Counted from the stretch's first letter, positions 1-8,864 are shown. The stretch is DNA of 55,738 bases from an uncultured Kineothrix sp. (GCA_910588855.1 CAJUSR010000023.1:1-55738); one strand, 5' to 3'. Translations and numbers: made by a program. The notes: a model not told the origin generated them from the sequence alone.

Positions 1-44
1 CGTGGTGACGGAGCATTTTATGTTCCTCACGGCGTCCGGTACCG

Positions 45-131
45 TTAACTAAATGGCATTGTAGCCAAAAGCCAGCCTTTTATTTTCTTCATCTCATCCA
101 CCTCTTCGTCTGTTCCCCGCCATTTAGCCAT
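45..131 (-). CDS. Short ORF of unknown function overlapping the end of the ATP-grasp gene
   Basis: A 28-codon reading frame starts at an ATG that overlaps the stop codon of the ATP-grasp gene (shared ATGGCTAA), a layout typical of translationally coupled operon genes. It starts MAKWRGTDEEVDEMKK and ends LLATMPFS. Nothing in it is recognisable. It could be a real micro-protein, the remnant of a larger downstream gene cut by an early stop, or chance. The window ends 44 bases further on, so the next operon gene cannot be seen. Confidence 0.25.
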   Translation of the reverse strand: MAKWRGTDEEVDEMKKIKGWLLATMPFS

Positions 132-1386
132 TTTCCCCTTCTTCATATTCCACATGAATATAGCCCATTGCCTTCTTTCCGGTTTCCATTGCCTCTTTCG
201 CAGTTTCTCCTACCGTAATGATATGCCCCAGCCTATCGTTGCTGGACCTGGTGCCCCTTACTATATCCCCGGCTTTTTTATACATCACCACTTCTTCCAC
301 TCCTGTCAGGCGGAAAATTTCCTCCCGGGCCTCTAAACGTTTTATTTTCCTTTCCCTGTTTTTACTGCTGCCATCCCCTGCCGCCATAGTGTTTGGCTCA
401 TTGTCCGCAAAAATAAAATGGATAGCCGCCCCCTTTTGCCGTTTTTTATCCAAATCCGGCTCTTTTCCTGTAGCAAGCAAGACAGAAGCCCCTACCAAAT
501 CAACGCCTGTAGATAAAGGCACAAGCTTGGAAGTAATAAAATCCCCTCCCAGCCTTGCGGCAATCTCTACAATTTTTGCCCCATCCGCCGTTACCTTGAT
601 TTCCGTATGGGAGGGCCCGTTTTGCAGCCGGATTGCCCGGATTGCCTGCAAAGCAACCGCTTTTATCTCCTCTTTTTGCCTTTCGCTTAATTGACTTGGT
701 TCACAATGGGCAATTTCCACAAAATAGGGAGGCGGTGTAATATATTTATCGGTAATGGCTATGATGGAGGTTTCCCCATCGACTGTCATAGCCTCCACGC
801 TCACCTCCGGTCCGTCCATCACCTCTTCTACCATCACCACACCATTTCTGGAATTTGATTTGCTAAATTCATAAACTTCCCACAGCTCATCCTTGGATTT
901 TCCCCCGCCTTCCAGCAAAGTTACCCCACGGCTTCCGGCATTATCCGAAGGTTTTACCATGCAGCGTCCGCCCAACGCTTCTACCGCCGCCCTGAAACTT
1001 GCAAAATCTTCTGCTACATAGTAAGCCGGAATCGGCACATGGTTTTCTTTCAAGCGCCCACGCATATAGCTCTTCACCGTAGCACAAAGGGAATCCTCAT
1101 AAGATAAATCCGGTCGCTTGCCCAATTTTTCATTTACATAAGCCGCAGTCCTTACCGGTCCGTCGCTGGTGGACGTAATCACCACATCCGGCCGGTAAAT
1201 CAACGCTTGCCGGTATACCTCCTCCATATCCAAAGTGCTGACCACCAATTTGACATCCGCCAGCGGAAAACCTACCGCCTCCTCATCATAGTCCACAAGG
1301 ATAATCTCATACCCCAGCTCCTTTGCCGCCCGGATTGCGGGCACTTGAAGCGGGCTGGCTCCAAGAATCATCATCTTTTTCCCCAT
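124..1386 (-). CDS. ATP-grasp family ligase at the end of the pseudaminic acid operon
   Basis: About 420 residues. The N-terminus has a Rossmann-like pre-ATP-grasp domain (MILGASPLQVPAIRAAKELG). The central ATP-grasp fold shows the lysine and glycine loop of CMVKPSDNAGSRGV (about residues 143-156) and the metal/ATP-binding end in TEIKVTADGAKIVEIAARLG. It resembles carbamoyl-phosphate synthase or L-amino-acid ligase type enzymes, which join a carboxylate to an amine through an acyl-phosphate. I chose the ATG at 1386 because a GGAGG lies 8 bases before it; an in-frame GTG at 1404 has no such site. It follows pseI with a 21-base gap. Since pseH is missing, a plausible role is to acylate an amino group of the nonulosonic acid or its precursor with an amino acid or other acid. 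Family certain; substrate is inference. Confidence 0.85.
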   Translation of the reverse strand: MGKKMMILGASPLQVPAIRAAKELGYEIILVDYDEEAVGFPLADVKLVVSTLDMEEVYRQALIYRPDVVITSTSDGPVRTAAYVNEKLGKRPDLSYEDSLCATVKSYMRGRLKENHVPIPAYYVAEDFASFRAAVEALGGRCMVKPSDNAGSRGVTLLEGGGKSKDELWEVYEFSKSNSRNGVVMVEEVMDGPEVSVEAMTVDGETSIIAITDKYITPPPYFVEIAHCEPSQLSERQKEEIKAVALQAIRAIRLQNGPSHTEIKVTADGAKIVEIAARLGGDFITSKLVPLSTGVDLVGASVLLATGKEPDLDKKRQKGAAIHFIFADNEPNTMAAGDGSSKNRERKIKRLEAREEIFRLTGVEEVVMYKKAGDIVRGTRSSNDRLGHIITVGETAKEAMETGKKAMGYIHVEYEEGENG

Positions 1387-1407
1387 CTGCCATTCCTCCA
1401 TCACACG

Positions 1408-2460
1408 TCACAAAATGTATTTCCAATCCAATGGAGTCCCCTTTGCGATATCACCTCTCGCCTTTTTCCCCAGAATTTCCTCATAATACATGGTATGCAT
1501 ACCAAAAGCAGGACGTATGGAACGTATATTTTCCTCCGTAAACGTCTCCCCCTCCTTAATATCTTTCACCACAAAAAGGGAACGCCCGTCTTCCCTGCTT
1601 TTTTTCTGTTTCTCCGTCAATTCGTACGTTACCCTTCCCAAGGCTTTTTCCACGATACGGATTTCGTCCACCATCCTCCTAAACTCCGCCGGCTCCATAG
1701 AAAATGCTGCATCCGGCCCTCCGTCTGCCCGTGACAAAGTAAGATGTTTCTCCACCATTTTTGCCCCAAGGGCAACGCCTGCTACCGCCACGGCGCTTCC
1801 CATGCTATGGTCGGATAACCCGGTCAGGCAATCGAATACCTGAGCCATATTGGGAATCACTCTCAAATTCATATCCTCATACGGTGACGGATAGGTGGAA
1901 GTGCATTTCAACAGGATTACCTGCTCATTCCCCTCTTCCACGCATACCCGCAATGCCCGTTCGATATCTTCCAAATAAGCAATCCCTGTGGCAAAAATCA
2001 CAGGTTTCCCTATCTTTGCAATCTTCCGTATTAGCGGGATATCATTGATTTCAAAAGATGCCACCTTGTAGGCAGGCATGTCCATTTCGCGCATAAAATC
2101 TACCGCCGTAGCGTCAAAAGGGGAAGAGAAGCATTCCATCCCCAATTGCCTCGCCAGCTCCATCAGTTTAGGCTGCCATTCCCACGGAGTATAAGCCTCT
2201 TCATACAGCCTGTGGAGCGTTGTCCCGTCCCAAATGGTTCCCTGGGTAATCTGGAAATAATCGTTGTCACAATCCAATGTAATCGTATCCGGCGTATACG
2301 TCTGCAGCTTTACCGCATCCGCCCCTGCTTCCTTGGCCGCCTTTATAATCGCTTCCGCCCGGCTATAATCCTGCAAATGATTCGCCGACACCTCCGCCAC
2401 AATAAAAGTCCTTTCTCCTTCCCCTATATAGCGGCTTCCTATCTTTATCTTTTTCTCCAT
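1408..2460 (-). CDS. pseI: Pseudaminic acid synthase PseI (NeuB family)
   Basis: Condenses 2,4-diacetamido-2,4,6-trideoxy-L-altrose with phosphoenolpyruvate to give pseudaminic acid in the cytoplasm. About 350 residues, the usual family length. It has the NeuB TIM-barrel sequence (FIVAEVSANH, DAVKLQTYTPDT, ECFSSPFD, KVASFEI, LLKCTSTYPSP, GLSDHSMG, VEKHLTLSRADGGPDAAFS), followed by a C-terminal antifreeze-like SAF domain (EGETFTEENIRSIRP, GKKARGDIAKGTPL). LQTYTPDT and the AYTPWEW segment fit PseI better than sialic or legionaminic synthases. Start taken at the ATG at 2460, just after the pseF stop at 2463; a longer in-frame form would overlap pseF by more than 50 bases. Confidence 0.95.
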   Translation of the reverse strand: MEKKIKIGSRYIGEGERTFIVAEVSANHLQDYSRAEAIIKAAKEAGADAVKLQTYTPDTITLDCDNDYFQITQGTIWDGTTLHRLYEEAYTPWEWQPKLMELARQLGMECFSSPFDATAVDFMREMDMPAYKVASFEINDIPLIRKIAKIGKPVIFATGIAYLEDIERALRVCVEEGNEQVILLKCTSTYPSPYEDMNLRVIPNMAQVFDCLTGLSDHSMGSAVAVAGVALGAKMVEKHLTLSRADGGPDAAFSMEPAEFRRMVDEIRIVEKALGRVTYELTEKQKKSREDGRSLFVVKDIKEGETFTEENIRSIRPAFGMHTMYYEEILGKKARGDIAKGTPLDWKYIL

Positions 2461-2462
2461 AC

Positions 2463-3158
2463 TCAATCTGCCCTTTCCTTCATCATCCGATACTTCATCT
2501 CCGCTAATTTCCAATCCGTCAAATTATCGATATCCTGCACTTCCGTCTCCTGCACGGGAAATGGTACATAGCCGTCTTCCAAATCCCCCCTGCAGGCGCG
2601 ATATTTTGCCGCATCATAAAAGTAAAACTGCCCGCAATCATGGTACATCGGCTCCAAATCCTGAGAACGCTTCATGGCGTTTTCCGGATAGCAATAGGCC
2701 AGCCTGCCGTTTTTCACCGCCATCCCCCGTTGGGGCGGAAAAGAGAAACGTACCACAGGCATTACCCCGGAAGCGTTGTTTTCTTTCAATAGGCGGAAGG
2801 CTTCCTTTAGCTTTTCTGCCGTCACAAAAGGCGCAGTAGGATAAATGCATGCCATATATGCAAAATCCCTTCCCATTTTTTCATACTCTTCCAAAACCTC
2901 CATCAGCACATCATCGGTAGTAGCATAATCATCCGATGTCTTGGCGCTTCGCATAAAAGGAACGCTGGCCCCAGCCTTTTTTGCAATTTCCGCAATCTCC
3001 TCATCATCGGTAGATACCATTACTTCTTCAAACAACCCGGATTCCAAAGCCGCTTCTATGGAATAACAGATAATGGGCTTGCCTAAAAACTCTTTCTTAT
3101 TCTTCCCCGGTATTCTTTTGCTGCCGCCTCTGGCGGTAATTACCGCAATTGCACTCAT
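2463..3158 (-). CDS. pseF: Pseudaminic acid cytidylyltransferase PseF
   Basis: Activates pseudaminic acid with CTP to give CMP-pseudaminic acid, the donor for glycosyltransferases. About 231 residues. The N-terminus AVITARGGSKRIPGKNKKEF is the CMP-nonulosonate synthetase nucleotide-binding loop. Other family features are MVSTDDEEIAEIAKKAGA, IYPTAPFVTAEKL and the C-terminal VQDIDNLTDWKLAEMKYR (metal-binding D-D). The ATG at 3158 is preceded by GGAGGAT. It sits between pseG and pseI with gaps of 11 and 2 bases, so co-translation is likely. Confidence 0.94.
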   Translation of the reverse strand: MSAIAVITARGGSKRIPGKNKKEFLGKPIICYSIEAALESGLFEEVMVSTDDEEIAEIAKKAGASVPFMRSAKTSDDYATTDDVLMEVLEEYEKMGRDFAYMACIYPTAPFVTAEKLKEAFRLLKENNASGVMPVVRFSFPPQRGMAVKNGRLAYCYPENAMKRSQDLEPMYHDCGQFYFYDAAKYRACRGDLEDGYVPFPVQETEVQDIDNLTDWKLAEMKYRMMKERAD

Positions 3159-3169
3159 ACGATATCCTC

Positions 3170-4198
3170 CTACAAACACACGATTGCTTCTGCAATCCGC
3201 ACCGCACCCTGCCCGTCCGTCACTTGGCGCAACGCTTTTTTCATCCGCTCCCTCATGGCCTCATCCCTTATCAGGTTTTCCAGCCCTTCTGTAATCCGGC
3301 TCAGGCAGCCTGCCCTGCCCTGCCGGATATCCCCGGCAAACAACATTCTTTCTTCTTGTGCAAAAAACTCACTGTCGTACTGCTGGTTGTCCGCACTGAC
3401 AAAAAAGATTGTAGGAATCCCCATCGCACACAGTTCGAACAATACCGTTCCTGCTGCCGAAACTGCCGCGTCGCATTGCCCCATCCATTCCGCCATATTG
3501 CTTACATCATAATGCAACTTTATCTTGGGGTTCTTTTCTGCCAAAGCTTCCAAACGATTCCGGTTGGGATGGAATCTTCCCACTATCACATGGAATACTT
3601 CCTCCTGGAAGCCCCCCCTTTTTTCTATATCCGCAAGAATTCCTCCCAGCACATCATAAACGTCCCCGCCGCCGGAACTTAAGAAAATAGCTTTTTCACT
3701 TTCTTTCTTCGGATATTCCCTTCCAAATTCCTCCCTTAAAGGTACATATTCCGTACCCAGAAGAAGCTTTGCCTTCCCTTGATAAGATTCCGGGTAAGGA
3801 AACCGTACATGGTAAGCATTATAATTAATAATCATATCTACCGGATAAACGTCCTCGAAACAGTCATCCATATATATGAGTTTTCCTATGCCCCTTATCT
3901 TTTCAAAATATGCCCGTGTGGCCTGATAAGAATCCACCAAAAGCTTTTGGCACCCTACTTTCCCCAATTCCTCCAACAGCCTGTCCGTTTCCGTTTCCAT
4001 CCGGTTCCAAGGCGAATCCAGACAGATAGATTCCATCCCCGCCCTTTTCAGCAAATCATTAGCATAACCGTCCGCAGTAAAAAAAACCGTTTCATGCCCC
4101 AATTCTTTTATCTGTTTTGCAATCGTAATGCAACGCATGATATGGCCCATCCCCACTTCGCCGTTTGCATCTGCCCTAATGCCTATCACCTGCTGCAT
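3170..4198 (-). CDS. pseG: UDP-sugar hydrolase PseG
   Basis: Removes UDP from UDP-2,4-diacetamido-2,4,6-trideoxy-L-altropyranose, the step before PseI. About 342 residues with a GT-B-like MurG fold. The N-terminal loop is IRADANGEVGMGHIMRC, including the glycine-rich segment and the catalytic-type histidine of GMGH. The C-terminal nucleotide-binding side includes AVSAAGTVLFELCAMGIPTI. It overlaps the end of the upstream aminotransferase gene by 13 bases, and its GGAGG lies inside that gene. Length fits a stand-alone PseG; there is no fused PseH acetyltransferase domain. Confidence 0.92.
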   Translation of the reverse strand: MQQVIGIRADANGEVGMGHIMRCITIAKQIKELGHETVFFTADGYANDLLKRAGMESICLDSPWNRMETETDRLLEELGKVGCQKLLVDSYQATRAYFEKIRGIGKLIYMDDCFEDVYPVDMIINYNAYHVRFPYPESYQGKAKLLLGTEYVPLREEFGREYPKKESEKAIFLSSGGGDVYDVLGGILADIEKRGGFQEEVFHVIVGRFHPNRNRLEALAEKNPKIKLHYDVSNMAEWMGQCDAAVSAAGTVLFELCAMGIPTIFFVSADNQQYDSEFFAQEERMLFAGDIRQGRAGCLSRITEGLENLIRDEAMRERMKKALRQVTDGQGAVRIAEAIVCL

Positions 4199-5394
4199 TC
4201 CATTCCTCCCAACACCTTTTCCGCTTTATCCAAAATATCCGCCATATGCTCCATTTCCTTCCTGCCATACCGCTGATCCATAGGCAGTGCCAGCATATGT
4301 CCGAAAATATATTTTTCATCCTCTGTCAGGCAGCCTTCATTTTCTTTCCCCACCGGCCAAAGAACCGGCGCATAAATATTATGCTCCGTTAAAAAACGTT
4401 GCAATCTATCCCTATCCAAAGCATAAACGGCAAGATACAGTGGAGCGGTTCCGGCCCCGCCTTCCCCCTTTTTTAACTCTTCCCGGCCTGTCCGTCCAAG
4501 CTCCTTGCCTTTTACAGCCTCCTTTTCCGGCAAAATAGGCCAAAATTGCTTTTTCCCTTTCATCCGTTCCGACAGATAATAATAATTGCCGCTCCTTTTC
4601 ATCCGGCATCCCGCTTCGTCCACCGCCGCTAAAATACCGGCAGACTCCACGGACAAACCGCCGATTCCTCTATGGTTATCCAGCCACTCTTCCATTTCCC
4701 GGTTCTTTTTTAAGTAGCTTTCTTTCATTGCCTTCTTTTCTTTTTCTCCGTTTTTCCCATATAAGTAACTCCATTTTTCCGTTAGGAGCCCTATCCTTTT
4801 TTCCGTAAACTCTTTTTCCAAAACGGCCATTTCCCCCGCAAGCGGCTCCTTTGACGCAACAAAACCGCCATCCGGCAGCGGATACCATTTCCGCAGGCTA
4901 CCTACCACATAATCCGCCTCTTCCCCTGCGCCCTCCAAATAATAGGACTGGGTCACATCTTCCATAATACAGATTCCATGATTTTTCCATTCCTTAAGCA
5001 AAGACCGCATCGGCTTCCATGTATCCACCCCATAATACGCGTGGATAAAAAGCAGACCCGGTCTTACCTGTCCAACTAAACGGCGAAGTTCCCCTTCATC
5101 CGCTTCCAGATTTTTTTTAATATGATAAAAATGAATTTCCCATCCTTCCCATTCAAAAGGGAAAAAAACCGTATCGCACATATAGGCCGGCAAAAGGCAT
5201 CTCTTGCTTATCCCCGGCCTGTTCTTAACGATGCTCCGCAAAGCCAGAGCAATCGCAGCCCTGCCGGACATGGTATATTCCACATTGCTCTTCCTATATT
5301 TTTCAATCTCCGTAAGCCGTACTCCGGTTTTTTCCGCTTTCTCCCCTTTTGGAAGGGTTTCCGGATTCAATTCATAAATACTTCCGATTTCCAT
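4186..5394 (-). CDS. DegT/DnrJ/EryC1/StrS-like PLP aminotransferase
   Basis: About 402 residues with a fold-type I aminotransferase layout. Visible are a small-domain entry (YTMSGRAAIALALRSI), the PLP aspartate region IMEDVTQSYY and the putative Schiff-base lysine in SLRKWYPLPDGGF. It is more diverged than PseC: the usual GGEGG motif after the lysine is replaced by LPDGG, and a Lys/Glu-rich insert lies at about residues 225-330. It may aminate a second sugar or act on the acyl group attached by the ATP-grasp ligase; neither is shown. ATG at 5394 chosen, with a GGGAAAGG upstream; an in-frame TTG at 5421 is the alternative. It lies between a GT2 gene and pseG. Confidence 0.75.
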   Translation of the reverse strand: MEIGSIYELNPETLPKGEKAEKTGVRLTEIEKYRKSNVEYTMSGRAAIALALRSIVKNRPGISKRCLLPAYMCDTVFFPFEWEGWEIHFYHIKKNLEADEGELRRLVGQVRPGLLFIHAYYGVDTWKPMRSLLKEWKNHGICIMEDVTQSYYLEGAGEEADYVVGSLRKWYPLPDGGFVASKEPLAGEMAVLEKEFTEKRIGLLTEKWSYLYGKNGEKEKKAMKESYLKKNREMEEWLDNHRGIGGLSVESAGILAAVDEAGCRMKRSGNYYYLSERMKGKKQFWPILPEKEAVKGKELGRTGREELKKGEGGAGTAPLYLAVYALDRDRLQRFLTEHNIYAPVLWPVGKENEGCLTEDEKYIFGHMLALPMDQRYGRKEMEHMADILDKAEKVLGGMECSR

Positions 5395-5443
5395 GCGCAA
5401 GCCTTTCCCACGGGGCAGCAATCCCTAACCATCTGCCATACCG

Positions 5444-6463
5444 CTATCGTTTCCGCCATCTCCGGTATGCCCAGAGCAGTTTATAATACATCATAAAAAA
5501 AAGTGTGGACTTTTGCTGCATCCGTATCAATTTTTTCTCCTCTTCATGGGTCCTTTCCTGATAGTAAGGATTTTGCTCAAACCCCGGGAAAGTCCGTTTC
5601 ATTTCTTCCCCCAATGCTTTTACGAACCGGTATCGCGTCTTATCCACCCCTGCCATATACGTAAAAAGCGTATTGATATAGAAAAGCAGCGTAAAGCTAT
5701 ATTCCAATTCCGGCAAAAATTCTTCATAAAAATGATGCCGCTTTGCTTCCTCCAACATCAACCTGCCCGCTTCCATGCGATCTTCGCACCGCTTAGGCGA
5801 AATCGTATGTACCGTGGAATTGTCGTGCTGGTAATAATAATACATAGGTTCCTCCATATATTCAAAATGATTTGCCAGCACCAGATAGGAATTGCCCAGA
5901 GCATTGTCCTCATAATAAATGTCTTCCGGAAACCACAGCCCATGTTCTATTATCATAGAGCGGCGGAAAATTTTTACCACCAGGCTGCCCCCGTCCAAAA
6001 TCAAGCTGGCCCGTTTTTCCTTGTCCAGCACACCGCTCTGGCTCTTTTTATTATTGGGCACAATCTGCCCTACCTTCATGGAATGTTCCTCCGTTAAGCA
6101 ATAATCGCAGCCAACCAAATCGGCGCCGGTGCTTTCCGCTCTTTGAATCAATTTTTCATACATGTCCGGCGTAATCCAATCATCGCTGTCAATAAACCCA
6201 ATCCAGTCGCCTGCCGCCATTTTCATCCCGATATTTTTTGCCCCGCCCTGATGCCTGTTCACTTCCGAATGGACAGCCCGGAATTTTTCAGGAAAACGGG
6301 CTTCATAGTCTTTCAATATTTCAAAGGAACGGTCAGTGGAACAATCGTCCACAGCAATGATTTCATAATCCTCTACCGTCTGATTCACCAGCGAATCCAG
6401 ACAATATTCCAGTTTCCCTTCCGCCGCCATATTAAATACTGGTACAATAATACTAAGCTTCAT
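5444..6463 (-). CDS. GT2 family glycosyltransferase in the pse operon
   Basis: About 339 residues. The GT-A domain starts at the N-terminus (KLSIIVPVFN), with the nucleotide-binding aspartates in IIAVDDCSTDRS and the DxD-type metal site in GFIDSDDWITP. There is no clear membrane segment, so it probably acts at the inner membrane face. The C-terminus is basic (RRWRKR) and may bind lipid. It sits between pseC and the DegT-like gene, so it may add sugars to a nonulosonate-containing glycan. GT2 proteins are not the usual pseudaminyltransferase family, and donor and acceptor cannot be read from sequence. Confidence 0.85.
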   Translation of the reverse strand: MKLSIIVPVFNMAAEGKLEYCLDSLVNQTVEDYEIIAVDDCSTDRSFEILKDYEARFPEKFRAVHSEVNRHQGGAKNIGMKMAAGDWIGFIDSDDWITPDMYEKLIQRAESTGADLVGCDYCLTEEHSMKVGQIVPNNKKSQSGVLDKEKRASLILDGGSLVVKIFRRSMIIEHGLWFPEDIYYEDNALGNSYLVLANHFEYMEEPMYYYYQHDNSTVHTISPKRCEDRMEAGRLMLEEAKRHHFYEEFLPELEYSFTLLFYINTLFTYMAGVDKTRYRFVKALGEEMKRTFPGFEQNPYYQERTHEEEKKLIRMQQKSTLFFMMYYKLLWAYRRWRKR

Positions 6464-6481
6464 AATTCCATCCTTCTTATC

Positions 6482-7687
6482 CTACCCGGGCAAACTGTAA
6501 TATTCTACAATCTTCGTTACCGCCCGGATGACATCCTCCACATCCTTATCTGTCATCGCATAATAAAGAGGAATGCTAAGCATTTCTTCATACAGTTTTT
6601 CCGCCTTCGGGCAAATTCCCTTTGCAAATCCCAGCTTTTGATAATAAGGGAAATAATAGGTGGGGATATAATGAACATTACAGCATATGTTTTCTGCCGC
6701 CAAAGCATCAAAAAATTCTTTTCTCCCAATTTTCAGTTTTTCCGGCACAAGGCGCAAGATGTATAAATGCCTTGTGGTATCCGACTCCGGGATTTCCTTT
6801 TGTACCGCTATCTGAGGCAGCTTGGAAAATGCCTCGTTATACCTTGCCACAATTTCCTTCCTTCTCCTAGAAAACATTTGCAACTTGTCCAACTGGCTGA
6901 TAATCAATGCCGCCTGCATATCCGTTATCCGATAATTATATCCCAAATCAATCTGCTCATAATACCAGCCCCCCTCCGGCTCATGCTCAAGCAGCCCGGT
7001 ATCCCTTGTAATCCCATGTGACCTGTAGAGCAGCAGTTTTTTATAATACTCCTCGTTATTAGTCAGCACCGCGCCCCCTTCCCCTCCGGTCACAGTCTTC
7101 ACCGGATGGAAGCTAAAGGTAGTCATATCCGCAATGGAGCCGTTTGCCCTGCCTTTGTATTTTGTACCGATAACATGGGCGCCGTCCTCAATGAATACCA
7201 GCCCCTTCTCCCTGCAGACCGCCAGCAATTCATCCAATTCCACCGACTGTCCGGTAAAGTCTACCGCTACTACCGCCTTTGTTTTCCCATTCACTTTTTC
7301 CGCTACCGATTGAGGGTCAATATTATACGTTTCTTCGTCGATATCTGCAAATACCGGCCGTGCCCCGCAATATAAGGCGCAATTTGCCGATGCCGCAAAA
7401 GTAATGGGCGTCGTAATCACTTCATCCCCCGCACCTATGCCCGCCGCCATACAGGCCATATGCAATGCAGCCGTTCCATTGCTGCAAGCCACCGCATATT
7501 TCGCCCCTGTTACCTGACACAATTTTTCTTCCAGCTCCCCTATCTTAGGGCCGCATGTTAAATAATCGCTTTTTAATACATCCACTACTGCCTGGATATC
7601 CGCTTCATCAATATATTGATGCCCATAAAATAACTTCGTATCCCTCACCGGCGTTCCGCCGCAGAATGCAGGTATCTCCTTGCCCAT
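6482..7687 (-). CDS. pseC: UDP-4-amino-4,6-dideoxy-N-acetyl-altrosamine transaminase PseC
   Basis: PLP enzyme that aminates C4 of the PseB product using glutamate. About 401 residues. DegT-family motifs are all present: YAVACSNGTAALHMACMAAG, EVITTPITFAAS, FIEDGAHVIGTKYKG and the Schiff-base lysine in TTFSFHPVKTVTGGEGG. The ATG at 7687 has an excellent GAGGAG upstream. The frame stays open to 7810, but that extension is Arg/Ser-rich, resembles no aminotransferase N-terminus and covers a hairpin (7704-7742), so I exclude it. Confidence 0.94.
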   Translation of the reverse strand: MGKEIPAFCGGTPVRDTKLFYGHQYIDEADIQAVVDVLKSDYLTCGPKIGELEEKLCQVTGAKYAVACSNGTAALHMACMAAGIGAGDEVITTPITFAASANCALYCGARPVFADIDEETYNIDPQSVAEKVNGKTKAVVAVDFTGQSVELDELLAVCREKGLVFIEDGAHVIGTKYKGRANGSIADMTTFSFHPVKTVTGGEGGAVLTNNEEYYKKLLLYRSHGITRDTGLLEHEPEGGWYYEQIDLGYNYRITDMQAALIISQLDKLQMFSRRRKEIVARYNEAFSKLPQIAVQKEIPESDTTRHLYILRLVPEKLKIGRKEFFDALAAENICCNVHYIPTYYFPYYQKLGFAKGICPKAEKLYEEMLSIPLYYAMTDKDVEDVIRAVTKIVEYYSLPG

Positions 7688-7703
7688 GCCTCTCCTCATT
7701 CCT

Positions 7704-7742
7704 GCGCAGCTTTTATGCATATCAAGATTGTGAACGCTGCGC
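7704..7742 (-). promoter_or_regulatory. Hairpin 16 nt upstream of the pseC start
   Basis: The mRNA sequence GCGCAGC pairs with GCTGCGC across a 25-base loop. It ends 16 bases before the pseC ATG, directly before the Shine-Dalgarno sequence. The sugar-phosphate transferase gene (start 20737) has a similar hairpin at the same distance. It may be an mRNA processing or stability signal, or may modulate pseC translation. Confidence 0.45.
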
Positions 7743-7817
7743 CGACACAAACTTACCGTCTGTAAACTATTATTTCCACTTTTCCGCCGTGCTGCCCGGG
7801 GCATAAGCACCGACCTT

Positions 7818-8813
7818 TTATTTCTCCAAATCCACCGTTTCCAGCAATTCCTTTATTTCCTCTATCGACAGCCACTGGCTGTTGTTGTCCGAGCTATAGG
7901 AAAACCCTTCTTTCACTTTCTTCCCGCTCAAGTCCGGCTGCTGTTTATTGTTCCATACCATCTGCGGATAAACAATAAAATGTTTTTCATATTCATAAGT
8001 GGTAAAAGAATCCTCGGTAGTCACCATAATCTCATGCAGCTTTTCCCCCGGGCGTATCCCTACTTCCGGCATTTCACAGCCCGGCAGCATGGCCTGCGCC
8101 AAATCCGTAATCTTAAAGGAAGGAATCTTACTGATAAAAGTCTCTCCTCCCGTAGCTTCTTCCAGTGCTTTAATAACCAGTTCCACACCTTGGGTCAAAC
8201 TAATCCAGAACCTTGTCATCCGATAATCCGTAATAGGAAGTTCCCTTCCCCCGTTCTTAATAATATTATGGAAAAACGGAATTACCGACCCCCGGCTTCC
8301 TGCCACGTTCCCATATCTGACAATCGAAAAATTGATATCCTTTGTACCCGTATAGGCATTCGCTGCCACGAAGAGCTTGTCCGATACCAACTTTGTGCCT
8401 CCGTAAAGATTAACCGGGTTGACTGCCTTATCCGTAGAAAGGGCAACCACTTTTTTCACGTTGGAATCCAAAGCCGCATCAATAACGTTCTGGGCTCCAT
8501 GAATATTCGTTTTAATAGCTTCATTGGGATTATATTCACAGGCAGGGACTTGCTTTAATGCCGCCGCATGAATGACATAATCCACCCCTTCCAATGCCCT
8601 TCTCATCCTCTCTTTATCCCGCACGTCACCGATAAAGAAACGCAGCTTGCTTTCAAACTCCTTAAACTCATTCGCCATCAAAAACTGCTTAAACTCATCC
8701 CGGGAATAAATAATGATTTTTTTAGGTTTATAATGCTCCAATACATATTTTGTAAAGCATTTCCCGAAAGAGCCGGTTCCTCCGGTAATTAAAATTGTTT
8801 TATCATTCAGCAT
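7818..8813 (-). CDS. pseB: UDP-GlcNAc 4,6-dehydratase (5-inverting) PseB
   Basis: First enzyme of the pseudaminic acid pathway: converts UDP-GlcNAc to the 4-keto-6-deoxy-L-arabino sugar with NADP. About 331 residues, extended SDR fold. N-terminal NADP loop ILITGGTGSFGKCFTKYVL, then the modified catalytic segment of the PseB/FlaA1 group, LSTDKAVNPVNLYGGTK, with Lys and the Tyr-x-x-x-Lys pair. SIVRYGNVAGSRGSVIPFF is also typical. GGAGG precedes the ATG at 8813. It is the first gene of the pse operon, with an extended -10 promoter upstream. Confidence 0.95.
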   Translation of the reverse strand: MLNDKTILITGGTGSFGKCFTKYVLEHYKPKKIIIYSRDEFKQFLMANEFKEFESKLRFFIGDVRDKERMRRALEGVDYVIHAAALKQVPACEYNPNEAIKTNIHGAQNVIDAALDSNVKKVVALSTDKAVNPVNLYGGTKLVSDKLFVAANAYTGTKDINFSIVRYGNVAGSRGSVIPFFHNIIKNGGRELPITDYRMTRFWISLTQGVELVIKALEEATGGETFISKIPSFKITDLAQAMLPGCEMPEVGIRPGEKLHEIMVTTEDSFTTYEYEKHFIVYPQMVWNNKQQPDLSGKKVKEGFSYSSDNNSQWLSIEEIKELLETVDLEK

Positions 8814-8864
8814 CTATTTTCCTCCAATAACCTTTTTCCATTTTTTCCAATATCTACAACGCAC

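Noticed and set aside
218..6766. Long plus-strand ORFs opposite the pse operon
   Set aside because: They are antisense shadows of well-identified minus-strand genes, rich in Pro/Ser/Phe/Leu and without ribosome sites.
7688..7810. Longer N-terminus for PseC
   Set aside because: The extra 41 residues resemble no aminotransferase, run through a hairpin and ignore the strong ribosome site at 7687.
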